Source: Betaproteobacteria bacterium
Lineage (GTDB): Bacteria; Pseudomonadota; Gammaproteobacteria; Burkholderiales; Usitatibacteraceae
DNA length: 64,000 nt
Assembly (NCBI GenBank): GCA_016711875.1
Contig: JADJSD010000003.1
Span: 434,001 to 498,000 of the forward strand
Direction: 5' to 3'
Shown here: positions 57,479 through 64,000 of the stretch, in pieces
Numbering within the stretch: position 1 is the first letter of the stretch
Layout of the letters: each line of letters opens with the position of its first letter
Made by a program: the position numbers and the translations under genes
The notes under the pieces: generated by a model
Databases searched by the model: none
The model's input: only the letters and a program-made list of their open reading frames with translations
Told to the model about the DNA's origin: nothing

Positions 57479-58393
57479 CTAGGCGATGGCGCCGGGGACG
57501 GCGGCACGCACCCGTCGCGAGCGCGCTTCGCCCGCGCCCTCGCGGATCCAGTCGAGCCAGCCGTCCATGCCCTCGCCCTTCGTCGCGGAGAGCTGGAGGA
57601 TCTCGATCGCCGGGTTCACGCGCCTCGCGTTGGCGAGGCATGCCGCCACGTCGAACGACAGGTACGGCAGCAGGTCGCACTTGTTGAGGATCATGAGGTC
57701 GGCGGCGGCGAACATGTCCGGGTACTTGAGGGGCTTGTCCTCGCCTTCGGTCACGGAGAGCACCACCACCTTGTGGGCCTCGCCCAGGTCGAAAGCCGAC
57801 GGGCAGACGAGGTTGCCGACGTTCTCGATCATGAGCACCGAGTCTTCCCCCGGCTCGAGCGCCTCGACCGCGTGCCCGACCATGTGCGCATCGAGGTGGC
57901 AGCCCTTGCCGGTGTTCACCTGCACCGCGCGCGCGCTGGTGGCCCGGATTCGGTCGGCGTCGTTGGAGGTCTGCTGGTCCCCCTCGACCACGGCGATGGG
58001 CACTTCGCCCGCGAGCCGCCGGATGGTCTCGCACAGGAGCGTCGTCTTGCCCGAGCCGGGGCTCGAGACGAGGTTCAGCGCGAAGATGCCCTTGCGGGTG
58101 AAGAGGCGGCGGTTGTGGTTCGCCTCGGCATCGTTCTTGGCGAGGATGGCACGCTCGACAGCGACCGCGCGCTCCGCCGGCACCCCCGCGGCATGCGAAT
58201 GGGCCGCCGCGCCTTCATGCGCGGGGCCGTGGTCGTGGCCGCAACCCGGCCCGTGCGCGTGGCCGTGGTCGTGGTCGTGGTCATGGCCGTGGTCATGGCC
58301 GTGATCGTGAGGATGGTCATGGTCGTGCCCGTGGGCATGGGCCTTCCCGTCGATCGTCACCGCATCCGTGCCGCAGCCGCAGGTCGTGCACAT
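57479..58393 (-). CDS. hypB: Nickel-inserting GTPase HypB
   Basis: 304 aa. N-terminal C-T-T-C-G-C-G high-affinity nickel motif, then a long His/Asp stretch (about 18-60, many H-D-H and H-G-H repeats) typical of nickel-storing HypB, then a GTPase domain with S-S-P-G-S-G-K-T-T-L-L and N-K-C-D-L. Delivers nickel to the large subunit with HypA. The His-rich tract suggests nickel storage for periods of low supply. Confidence 0.95.
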   Translation of the reverse strand: MCTTCGCGTDAVTIDGKAHAHGHDHDHPHDHGHDHGHDHDHDHGHAHGPGCGHDHGPAHEGAAAHSHAAGVPAERAVAVERAILAKNDAEANHNRRLFTRKGIFALNLVSSPGSGKTTLLCETIRRLAGEVPIAVVEGDQQTSNDADRIRATSARAVQVNTGKGCHLDAHMVGHAVEALEPGEDSVLMIENVGNLVCPSAFDLGEAHKVVVLSVTEGEDKPLKYPDMFAAADLMILNKCDLLPYLSFDVAACLANARRVNPAIEILQLSATKGEGMDGWLDWIREGAGEARSRRVRAAVPGAIA

Positions 58394-58421
58394 CGTCTTC
58401 TCCTCGAATGTCCGGGCGCCC

Positions 58422-58763
58422 TCAGGCGCCCACCAGGTCCTTCACGCGCATCTCGGTGCCGCCGCTCACCTGCAGCTTCGATCCGCCGCACGCCGGGCAG
58501 GGCTCGCCGCGCGCGGCCACCTCGACGGACTTCGAGCAGTCGAAGCACCAGGCCATGCCGGGCGTCGCCTCGATCTCGAGCCGGGCGCCCTGCGCGAGGC
58601 TGCCGTGCACCACGGCGTCGAAGCAGAAACGCAGGGCCTCGATCTCGATGGCGGCCAGCGCGCCGATTTCCAGGCGCACCTCCGTCACGCGGGCGAAACC
58701 CTCGCGACGCGCCGTGTCCTCCACGATGCCGAGCACGCTTTCGGCGATCGACATCTCATGCAC
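58422..58763 (-). CDS. hypA: Nickel metallochaperone HypA
   Basis: 113 aa. The GTG start gives M-H-E-M-S-I-A-E-S, keeping the nickel ligand His2; the internal ATG three codons later would lose it. Zinc-binding pairs C-F-D-C and C-P-A-C lie near 73-92. Overlaps the hupK-like gene by 8 bp. Confidence 0.93.
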   Translation of the reverse strand: MHEMSIAESVLGIVEDTARREGFARVTEVRLEIGALAAIEIEALRFCFDAVVHGSLAQGARLEIEATPGMAWCFDCSKSVEVAARGEPCPACGGSKLQVSGGTEMRVKDLVGA

Positions 58764-59865
58764 GGGCCACCTCGTAGCGGATGCCGACACAGGGGTCCAG
58801 GGAGCCGGCGATCCACCGCGCGCCGGCCTCGATTCCCCCATCGTCCGCGAGCCCCATCGCGCCGCGCACGAAGGCGCCCGCCGGGTGGAAGTTCCATTCC
58901 GTCGGCGCCACGATCCGGTAGCCGGCGAGCCGACCGTCCTCGACCCGCGTGCGGTGCACGAGCAGCCCGCGCGCGGTCTCAGCCCAGCCGAGCCCGCAGG
59001 TGCCGTGGCGGGTCGAGCCGTGCCGTGCGCCCGATCCCGTGCGAAGGTCATCCAGCGCCGAGGCGGTTTCGAGCAGGCGAGCCACCAGCCTCGCCCCCAC
59101 GCCGGGCCCGAAGGTCTCCCGCGCATCGGCGACGAGCGGATGGGCGGCCATGCGGGCCAGCGCGCCCGTCTCGCAAGGCGCGCCCCGCCAATGCGGCGCG
59201 TCATCGAAGGCCGGATCCGAATCGAGACTCGCGGCCAGCGATTCGACCATCGCGGCATCGGCCGGTCCGAGGAAAGCCGTGTCGCTCGCCCCCAGGCGCG
59301 CGTGCCGCTCCAGCACGGCCAGCGCGAGGCTTGCCGGCGCCGTGCCCGCCCCGCGGACCCAGTTGGCGAACCCGTTCACGGAGTCGAGCGAGAGGAAGTC
59401 GGCCGGCGACACGCCGAACACCGCGGCCTGCGCCCATTCATTCACCTCGGCGGCTTCTTCAGCCGGCGGTGCGCCGGGAGCCGCCGCAAGGAGCGGCGCG
59501 AGGAACGAACGCGCCCGCGCATAGGCCTTGACCTGCGCCTCGAGCCCCGCGAGCTTCGGCCCGTCGACGAGCAGGCGCCCGAGATGTTCCTGCGCGGCCT
59601 CCGCGGCGAGTCGCGTCTCGCGCGCGGCCCGCAGGGGCTCGCTTTCGCCGCGGCCCAGGGCGGCCTCCACGGCGGTGGCCGCGGCGATGGCCTGGGCGCG
59701 GCCGCAGAGGGCGAAGAGCGAGCGGGCCAGGGGCTCGGCCTCGCCCGCGGCGCGGCCATCGAAGAGCCTTCCGGCGATGCGCGGCCGCTCGACCCGGGCC
59801 TCGGCCCGCGCGACGCGCCCGTCGGCGACGCTGAGCGTCACCACCAGTTCACCCTCGATCGGCAC
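58756..59865 (-). CDS. hupK: Hydrogenase expression/assembly protein HupK-like
   Basis: 369 aa. Distantly resembles the NiFe hydrogenase large subunit, as HupK/HoxV scaffolds do: F-A-L-C-G-R-A-Q-A-I-A-A-A-T-A sits where the large subunit has its first cysteine pair, and S-L-D-P-C-V-G-I-R-Y near the C-terminus corresponds to D-P-C-x-x-C-x-x-H but lacks the second Cys and His. So it is a scaffold, not an enzyme. GTG start, overlapping hupJ by 28 bp. Middle sections are poorly conserved. Confidence 0.78.
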   Translation of the reverse strand: MPIEGELVVTLSVADGRVARAEARVERPRIAGRLFDGRAAGEAEPLARSLFALCGRAQAIAAATAVEAALGRGESEPLRAARETRLAAEAAQEHLGRLLVDGPKLAGLEAQVKAYARARSFLAPLLAAAPGAPPAEEAAEVNEWAQAAVFGVSPADFLSLDSVNGFANWVRGAGTAPASLALAVLERHARLGASDTAFLGPADAAMVESLAASLDSDPAFDDAPHWRGAPCETGALARMAAHPLVADARETFGPGVGARLVARLLETASALDDLRTGSGARHGSTRHGTCGLGWAETARGLLVHRTRVEDGRLAGYRIVAPTEWNFHPAGAFVRGAMGLADDGGIEAGARWIAGSLDPCVGIRYEVARA

Positions 59866-60380
59866 GGTCGCTGCCGCGCACGCGGCCCTTGAGGAAATCG
59901 CGCTTGGAGACGCGCGCGCGGCGGCGCTTCCTCGACGCTCGCCTTCACGGCTTCGGCGTCCGCGATGCGGTCGTGGCTCGCGTCGAAGAGCGCCGCGAGC
60001 GAGGCCTCGGCCACCGCTCGCGCCGTCTCGTGCTCGCCGAATTCCTGGGCCGGCGAGAAGAGCGAGCAGGCGTGGTGCTCGCCCAGTTCCTCGTCGTGGC
60101 CCGCGATGAAGCGAAAGCGCCCCGCCGGCAGCGCGACGATGCGCTCGCCGCCCACGGGCAGCGACGTCCAGGGGCCATCGCCCGGCAACAGCACGAGATT
60201 CACCGACCAGGGCGTCACCAGCGCGCCCAGCCACTCGCCGGACCACGGCCGGAAGCCCACGGCCTGCACGCGCAGCTTCGGGTTGAGGAACGGCAGGCCC
60301 TCCATGCGCGTCTTCCAGATGCGCGTGAAGACCGCCTCGAGGCGGGCGGAAGGATCCGGGACGCCGGCAGGTTCAGTCAT
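59838..60380 (-). CDS. hupJ: [NiFe]-hydrogenase assembly chaperone HybE/HupJ
   Basis: 180 aa. HybE-family features: F-L-N-P-K-L-R-V-Q-A-V-G-F, L-G-A-L-V-T-P-W-S-V-N-L-V-L-L-P and E-L-G-E-H-H-A-C-S-L-F-S-P. Thought to guard hydrogenase subunits until assembly and export. The C-terminal 30 residues are Arg/Pro-rich and lie over the overlap with hupK. It overlaps the rubredoxin gene by 8 bp. Confidence 0.88.
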   Translation of the reverse strand: MTEPAGVPDPSARLEAVFTRIWKTRMEGLPFLNPKLRVQAVGFRPWSGEWLGALVTPWSVNLVLLPGDGPWTSLPVGGERIVALPAGRFRFIAGHDEELGEHHACSLFSPAQEFGEHETARAVAEASLAALFDASHDRIADAEAVKASVEEAPPRARLQARFPQGPRARQRPCRSRVNWW

Positions 60381-60567
60381 CGGAAAGGGCCAGGAACTTC
60401 GACTGCTCGGCCGCGCAGTTCGGGCAGGACCAGTGCGAGGGCAGATCCTCGAACGCGGTCCCCGGGGGCACCTGCCACTGCGGATCCCCCAGCGCGGGGT
60501 CGTAGACGTTCCAGCACACGCCGCATTCGCGCCGCCCCGCCTTTCCCGCTTCGCCGGTGCCCGCCAT
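60373..60567 (-). CDS. hupI: Rubredoxin HupI
   Basis: 64 aa. Iron-binding pairs C-G-V-C and C-P-N-C, with W-N-V-Y-D-P-A-L-G-D between, match the hydrogenase-linked rubredoxins. Probably protects the hydrogenase or its maturation from oxygen by supplying electrons. Short unconserved N-terminus; start ATG chosen 14 codons before the first Cys. Confidence 0.9.
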   Translation of the reverse strand: MAGTGEAGKAGRRECGVCWNVYDPALGDPQWQVPPGTAFEDLPSHWSCPNCAAEQSKFLALSDD

Positions 60568-60572
60568 CCCGG

Positions 60573-61433
60573 CTAGCCCTCGCGCAGCCACGCGAGCAGC
60601 TCCACGAGCCGCGCGATGCTGTCGTCGTAATCGTCGTCCGCGGCGCGAGCCGCCTCGGGCAGGCCCACCACCTCGATGGTGTCGAGGATGACGGTGTTCA
60701 TCGTGTTGAAGTACCGCACGCGCCAGATGCCGCGCGCGTTCGTCGCATTGATGCGGCAATTGCCGAAGCCGCGCGACAGGATCGCGATGGGACCTTCGCC
60801 CAGCACCGCGTCGAGGCCCTCGTGGTCCGTCGGCGAGAGCGGCAGCAGCGACAGGTTCACGACGTGCGCCGTGCGGTCGGGCCGGAAATGCCGGGCGTGG
60901 TGGCGCAGTTCGTCGACGATGGACGGCGCATTCATGACACCTGCCGGCAAACGCGTGCCGTCGAGCCTCGCCCCCGCGACCTGCGCGGCGGCTTCCTTCA
61001 CCGGCAGCGGCATGTCGCCCGCCTCGAGCACGTCCTCGACCACCACGCCGCGCGAGTCCTCGCGCTGTGAGCGCCAAACGCCGGCGAACGCCGTCTCCTG
61101 GATGCGCCACGTGCCTTCCTTCGGCGCGCCGACGACCGCGCTCACCTCGCCCTGCCCCAGCGACTCGTTGAGCGCGCGCAGCGCCCCGGGCGCCATGGCC
61201 TTCAGGGAGAAGCGCGGCGGGTTCGTCCCGCCGGGCCGGTGGCTCTTCATGGCCTCGAGCAGTTGTTCGACGACGTCGGCCGCGGCGGCCAGTTCCTCCG
61301 CCGCCGCATCCTCGGGAGGAATCGGCGTGCGCAGGGGCTCGGCCTTGGGCATCTCGAGGAATTCGAGTTCGAGGTCCTCGGCCGGTTGCGTGCCGGCGCC
61401 GAAGGCGGTGACGGGGATCGGGAAGGGTTTCAT
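60573..61433 (-). CDS. hupH: Hydrogenase expression protein HupH/HyaF
   Basis: 286 aa. Contains the HupH C-terminal domain: G-E-V-S-A-V-V-G, W-R-I-Q-E-T-A-F-A-G-V-W-R, G-V-M-N-A-P-S-I-V-D-E-L, I-L-S-R-G-F-G-N-C-R-I-N-A-T and V-R-Y-F-N-T-M-N. Exact role unsettled; needed for normal hydrogenase assembly. Directly after hupG and before the rubredoxin gene. Confidence 0.92.
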   Translation of the reverse strand: MKPFPIPVTAFGAGTQPAEDLELEFLEMPKAEPLRTPIPPEDAAAEELAAAADVVEQLLEAMKSHRPGGTNPPRFSLKAMAPGALRALNESLGQGEVSAVVGAPKEGTWRIQETAFAGVWRSQREDSRGVVVEDVLEAGDMPLPVKEAAAQVAGARLDGTRLPAGVMNAPSIVDELRHHARHFRPDRTAHVVNLSLLPLSPTDHEGLDAVLGEGPIAILSRGFGNCRINATNARGIWRVRYFNTMNTVILDTIEVVGLPEAARAADDDYDDSIARLVELLAWLREG

Positions 61434-61456
61434 GGATTTTCCTCGAGGGGCGGAAG

Positions 61457-61906
61457 TCAGGCGCAGGAAGACGGGGCGGAGGAGGCGACGGGAATGACCC
61501 TGGGCGGCAGCGGGCGTGTCTCGCCTTCGAGCAGCTCGTTCGCGGCGGCGACGTAATCGTTCCAGTCGCGCAGGCCTTCGACGTTGCCGAGCCATTCGCC
61601 GGCGCGCAGGAAAACGATCGCGGGCCAGCGGCGCACGCCGTAGGTTGCGGCCTTCGCGTTGGCGATGGGCGGGGGCAGCACGCCGATGCGGAAGGGCCGC
61701 GAACAGCCCGTGCGCAGCTCGGGCAGGATCACGGCGACGTCGAGCACCTCGCGGAAGCGGATGGGGTCCTCGGTGAAGAAGAGCGCGGACTCGCCCGGCT
61801 GGGCGATGAAGGCGTCGAAGGTGGTCTCGTCGAGGCGCTGGGCCCCGCATTCGTTCACGAGGCGGGTGACGAGCGGCGGCTCGGCGGGCGTGGCGATGGC
61901 GATCAT
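61457..61906 (-). CDS. hupG: Hydrogenase small-subunit chaperone HupG/HyaE
   Basis: 149 aa thioredoxin-like protein without a redox CxxC, as in HyaE. Recognisable are F-F-T-E-D-P-I-R-F-R-E-V-L-D-V-A-V-I-L-P-E-L and R-R-W-P-A-I-V-F-L-R-A-G-E-W-L-G. HyaE-type proteins bind the Tat signal of the small subunit. ATGA overlap with hupF. Confidence 0.88.
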   Translation of the reverse strand: MIAIATPAEPPLVTRLVNECGAQRLDETTFDAFIAQPGESALFFTEDPIRFREVLDVAVILPELRTGCSRPFRIGVLPPPIANAKAATYGVRRWPAIVFLRAGEWLGNVEGLRDWNDYVAAANELLEGETRPLPPRVIPVASSAPSSCA

Positions 61907-62220
61907 TTCGGGACTCCGGCGGGGCGAAGGTGTTCGGGGAGCTGCGGCTCGCGGTTCACGAGATCGGCGAAGGCGTGGTCGATGGCGGCCGTATCGCCGC
62001 GAAGCGCGGCGGCGAGCGCGTCGATGGCGGCATCCGTCTGCGCGGCGGACTCCGGCGTCATCACTTCGCGCGCGGCGCCGACGAAGGCGAGGACCCAGGT
62101 GCCCGGGGGCTGCGGGCCGACGAGGGTCATGTCGAGAAGCTGGCGGCCGTCGCGGCCGACGCACCAGGCGCCGCCCGTCCCCTCCGGCTCCATCACCTGC
62201 ATGGGAATGCCGATGCACAT
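61903..62220 (-). CDS. hupF: HypC-family chaperone HupF
   Basis: 105 aa. Starts M-C-I-G-I-P-M-Q-V with Cys2 and has the HypC core followed by a 30-residue C-terminal extension, as in HupF. In Rhizobium it stabilises the large subunit HupL during aerobic maturation. Second HypC-like gene of the operon. Confidence 0.9.
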   Translation of the reverse strand: MCIGIPMQVMEPEGTGGAWCVGRDGRQLLDMTLVGPQPPGTWVLAFVGAAREVMTPESAAQTDAAIDALAAALRGDTAAIDHAFADLVNREPQLPEHLRPAGVPK

Positions 62221-62224
62221 GGCG

Positions 62225-62848
62225 TCAGGCCCCCTGGGTGCCGCGCATCGCGAGCACGCGCGGGTCGCCCACGCGGCAGGCGTCGTCCGCGCTCGGACGG
62301 CCCGACTCGTAGGCATCCAGGGCGAGGCTGCCGTCGAAGAGCGGGATGGCCTCGCCGGGGGCGCGCGGCGTGGCGGGATACCCCCAGCCGGCAAGAACCT
62401 CCAGGCCGACCCCGAGAGCTTCCGGAATCTTCGCGCGCACGAGGTCGGTGAGGCTGCCGCCGAAATCCATGAGGAGCTGGGGCTGCACGCCCACGAGCAC
62501 CGCGCTTTCGGGCGACTTGCCGGAAAGCTTGGCGAGCGAAAGCACCTCCTGGAAGCTCGACTGGTGCAGGCTCATCTTGCCGATGCCCAGGTAGGAGGGA
62601 ATGTCGTCGTCCCGGATCACCTGCAGCGTGCCCGGCTCGAGACCGTAGTCGATCGCGTCGAAAACCAGCATCCGGCGGGCCGACTGCACCAAGGGAAGCA
62701 GGTACAGGCCCTGCGTGCCGCCGTCCATGAGGGTCACCCCCTCCGGAAACGACCAGCCTTCGTTCAGCGCGGCGACGGCGCGGACGCCGAAGCCCTCGTC
62801 GGCCCAGAGCATGTTGCCGATCCCGAGCACCAGCGTATCCGTCTGCAC
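62225..62848 (-). CDS. hupD: Hydrogenase maturation protease HupD
   Basis: 207 aa from a GTG behind AAGGAG. G-I-G-N-M-L-W-A-D-E-G-F-G-V-R and the metal-binding D-A-I-D-Y-G-L are intact. Clips the large-subunit C-terminus after nickel insertion. It is the first gene of the run; hupS, hupL and hupC, which normally precede it, are not in the 1.1 kb to the window edge. Confidence 0.94.
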   Translation of the reverse strand: MQTDTLVLGIGNMLWADEGFGVRAVAALNEGWSFPEGVTLMDGGTQGLYLLPLVQSARRMLVFDAIDYGLEPGTLQVIRDDDIPSYLGIGKMSLHQSSFQEVLSLAKLSGKSPESAVLVGVQPQLLMDFGGSLTDLVRAKIPEALGVGLEVLAGWGYPATPRAPGEAIPLFDGSLALDAYESGRPSADDACRVGDPRVLAMRGTQGA

Positions 62849-62861
62849 TTTTCCGGCTCCT

Positions 62862-62880
62862 TGTAACTTGCGCGGTTACA
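62862..62880. promoter_or_regulatory. Palindrome just upstream of the hupD ribosome-binding site
   Basis: TGTAAC-N7-GTTACA, a perfect 6-bp inverted repeat, touches the AAGGAG of hupD. It could be an operator of the maturation operon. No recognised regulator site is claimed. Confidence 0.4.
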
Positions 62881-63060
62881 TCGGAGCCCATGATCGCGGT
62901 TCCACGCCAAGGGCTGTTGACCGGGGGTCAAAGGGCGGCGGCCCGCCGGCACCGGGCCGGCGGCCCCCACCGAGCCCCGCCCAGGGGCGAGTTCGTCTTG
63001 GTCCTGCGGCAGCGGGACTGTCGGACGCTCTCCTTTGCAAAGGGACCACGCGCCAGGGTA

Positions 63061-63190
63061 GGGGACGCGTTTTTCGGACCCGGCCGAGTGAACTTGCGCC
63101 GAGGATGATCGCTTCGGGCGGTGTCGACATGGGCGATAACCTGCCCGTCTGTTCACCGTGAGTCGGCCGGGATCGAAAGTACGCGTCCCA
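63061..63190. repeat. Long-arm hairpin module, copy 2 left
   Basis: Arms 63061-63087 (GGGGACGCGTTTTTCGG, then ACCCGGCCGA) and 63163-63190 are imperfect inverted copies. The loop contains GTGTCGACATGGGC. The arm sequence matches the module at 39078-39222. Confidence 0.78.
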
Positions 63191-63354
63191 CCCCCCGGTC
63201 TCCGGGGCTTCGGATGCAACGCCGCTTCGGCGTGGCTGGGCGCCGTCTACGCGCCTCCTGCCAGCAGTTCCGGCCCTTCTGCAGCAGGCGCGTTGACACC
63301 GTGACCAGCGGCACCGAGCGGCGGCGCTTCCGAAGCCCTGGGCGGACCGGGGTA

Positions 63355-63494
63355 GGGGGTGCGTACTTTCCGGATTCCCGGGCCGATTCACGGTGGTGCG
63401 ACAGGCACCCCCTCCCCTATGTCGACGCCGCTCGAAACGATCATCCCTCGCCGCAAGTCCACTCGGCCGGGATCCGGAAATACGCATCCCCACC
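63355..63494. repeat. Long-arm hairpin module, copy 2 right
   Basis: Arms 63355-63386 and 63463-63494 are imperfect inverted copies (GGGGGTGCGTACTTTCCGG with its partner). The loop contains CCCTATGTCGACG, identical over 13 nt to the loop of the module at 39078-39222. Confidence 0.8.
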
Positions 63495-63584
63495 CTCGGT
63501 CCCTCCGGTTTCCATGGGAGGACGTCCGGCAGTCCCGCCTGCCGCAGGACCACGCCGCACTCGGCTCGAGGGACGAGCCTCATG

Positions 63585-63611
63585 AAAAAGGGCCGCCCGA
63601 GGCGGCCCTTC
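63585..63611 (-). terminator. Intrinsic terminator of higA
   Basis: On the minus strand, AAGGGCCGCC and GGCGGCCCTT flank a 3-4-nt loop and are followed by TTTTTC. It lies 18 bp after the HigA stop. Confidence 0.85.
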
Positions 63612-63628
63612 TGCCGATTGCCTGCCCG

Positions 63629-63949
63629 CTATTCGCGGGAGGCCTTCAGCGTCTTCATGGCCTGGTGGACATCCCAGGACATCTGCAGCTGCATCCAGAA
63701 TTCCGGCTCGGTGTCGAAGTAGGCGGCGAGGCGCACCGCCGTGTCCGGCGTGACGCCCCGCTTGCCGCGGATCAGCTCGTTCACGCGGCGCCGGGAGATC
63801 CCCAGGGCATCCGCGAGCGCGAGCTGCGTGAGCTTGAGCGGCTTGAGGTACCGGGTGTCGAGGAAATAGCCCGGGTGGACCGGCTCGCGCCTTGCGCGCG
63901 GCCGGACCGTCCCGGTTCCGCGGCTTCGTACGGATCTTGCCGTGGCCAC
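63629..63949 (-). CDS. higA: HigA-family antitoxin
   Basis: 106 aa. HTH of the HigA type: L-K-L-T-Q-L-A-L-A-D-A-L-G-I-S-R-R-R-V-N then G-K-R-G-V-T-P-D-T-A-V-R-L-A-A-Y-F-D-T-E-P-E-F-W-M, with a preceding H-P-G-Y-F-L. The GTG start has GGGAGG about 8 nt upstream; another GTG ten codons earlier has none. HigA neutralises the HigB RNase; higB usually lies just upstream, which is beyond the right edge here. Confidence 0.85.
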   Translation of the reverse strand: MATARSVRSRGTGTVRPRARREPVHPGYFLDTRYLKPLKLTQLALADALGISRRRVNELIRGKRGVTPDTAVRLAAYFDTEPEFWMQLQMSWDVHQAMKTLKASRE

Positions 63950-64000
63950 GGTTCCCCCCCTCCCGATCTGCAACGCCACCGGACGCCCCGGCCCTAGCCG

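Larger units (their letters stand above)
63001..63550. repeat. Composite palindromic intergenic element, copy 2
   Basis: About 550 bp of nested inverted repeats. Outer arms 63001-63027 and 63523-63550 match with one mismatch and one extra base. Inside are long-arm hairpins at 63061-63190 and 63355-63494 and a central hairpin (63249-63261 with 63281-63293) that corresponds to the central hairpin of copy 1 (CAGCAGGCRCGTTGACACCG in both). With the GC-rich hairpin at 62939-62966, it fills the 780-bp gap between hupD and higA, in which I see no gene. Confidence 0.82.

Noticed and set aside
62917..62931. TTGAC-N5-GTCAA as an FNR box upstream of hupD
   Set aside because: Spacer is 5 nt, not 4, and no -10 element lies at the matching distance on the minus strand. 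Kept only as an unexplained palindrome.
62876..63585. Frames of 150-235 codons across composite palindrome 2
   Set aside because: They follow the inverted repeats in both directions and have no conserved residues; treated as repeat by-products.
1..64000. CRISPR arrays, rRNA genes, insertion-sequence transposases, replication origin
   Set aside because: No regularly spaced repeats, no rRNA-like stretches, no transposase motifs and no origin-type features were seen in the window.

Overview
The window is high-GC chromosomal DNA from a betaproteobacterium. The evidence is gene order: nagZ-acpS-pdxJ-recO-era-rnc-DUF4845-lepB-lepA and mucD-rseB-rseA-rpoE next to nadB, pgsA followed by tRNA-Gly and tRNA-Cys, and a DUF1631 gene. 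The genus cannot be named from sequence alone. Nearly all coding is tightly packed with ATGA/GTGA overlaps. One clear compositional break (about 3.5-5.75 kb) marks an inserted element.

Layout. 0-3.4 kb: the end of a WYL regulator, a TonB-like protein and BtuB behind a cobalamin riboswitch. 3.5-5.8 kb: a 2.2-kb lower-GC element sits in the anticodon loop of the chromosomal tRNA-Cys gene, cutting it into two 37-nt halves. The element carries two small HTH genes, an XRE regulator, a HEPN-domain protein and its own complete tRNA-Cys. 5.8-23.7 kb: housekeeping block (tRNA-Gly, pgsA, uvrC, nagZ, acpS, pdxJ, recO, era, rnc, DUF4845, lepB, lepA, a glutaredoxin-like gene, then the sigma-E module, then nadB and nnr). 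23.8-38.8 kb: chemoreceptor, crcB, a divergent ETF-quinone oxidoreductase / Fe-S oxidoreductase pair, CBS and DUF4337 proteins, an AttEFGH-like ABC exporter with a CrtC/AttH lipocalin-like protein, an acyltransferase, two methyltransferases and tag. 38.9-39.3 kb: a large composite palindrome. 39.3-48.6 kb: an MFS transporter and a nine-gene V-type ATPase operon. 48.7-50.8 kb: DUF1631. 50.8-62.8 kb: a [NiFe]-hydrogenase maturation operon in the rhizobial order hupD-F-G-H-I-J-K-hypA-B-F-C-D-E-X, without hydrogenase structural genes in view. 63.0-63.55 kb: a second composite palindrome, then a HigA-type antitoxin.

How it fits together. Two promoters share one design: a TTGAT-N4-GTCAA box (FNR/ANR type), exactly 21 nt, then a TAnnnT -10 element and CTGGAG. 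One precedes the V-type ATPase operon. The other starts just after DUF1631 and runs about 100 nt into a strong intrinsic terminator at the 3' end of hypX, which looks like an unannotated oxygen-responsive small RNA. With the hydrogenase accessory genes (including HypX, known from aerobically matured hydrogenases), this suggests a facultative life at changing oxygen tension.

Main points for a second look: the tRNA-replacing element, the FNR-type small RNA, the two related composite palindromes, the FNR-controlled V-type ATPase, and an apparent frameshift in the DUF4845 gene.
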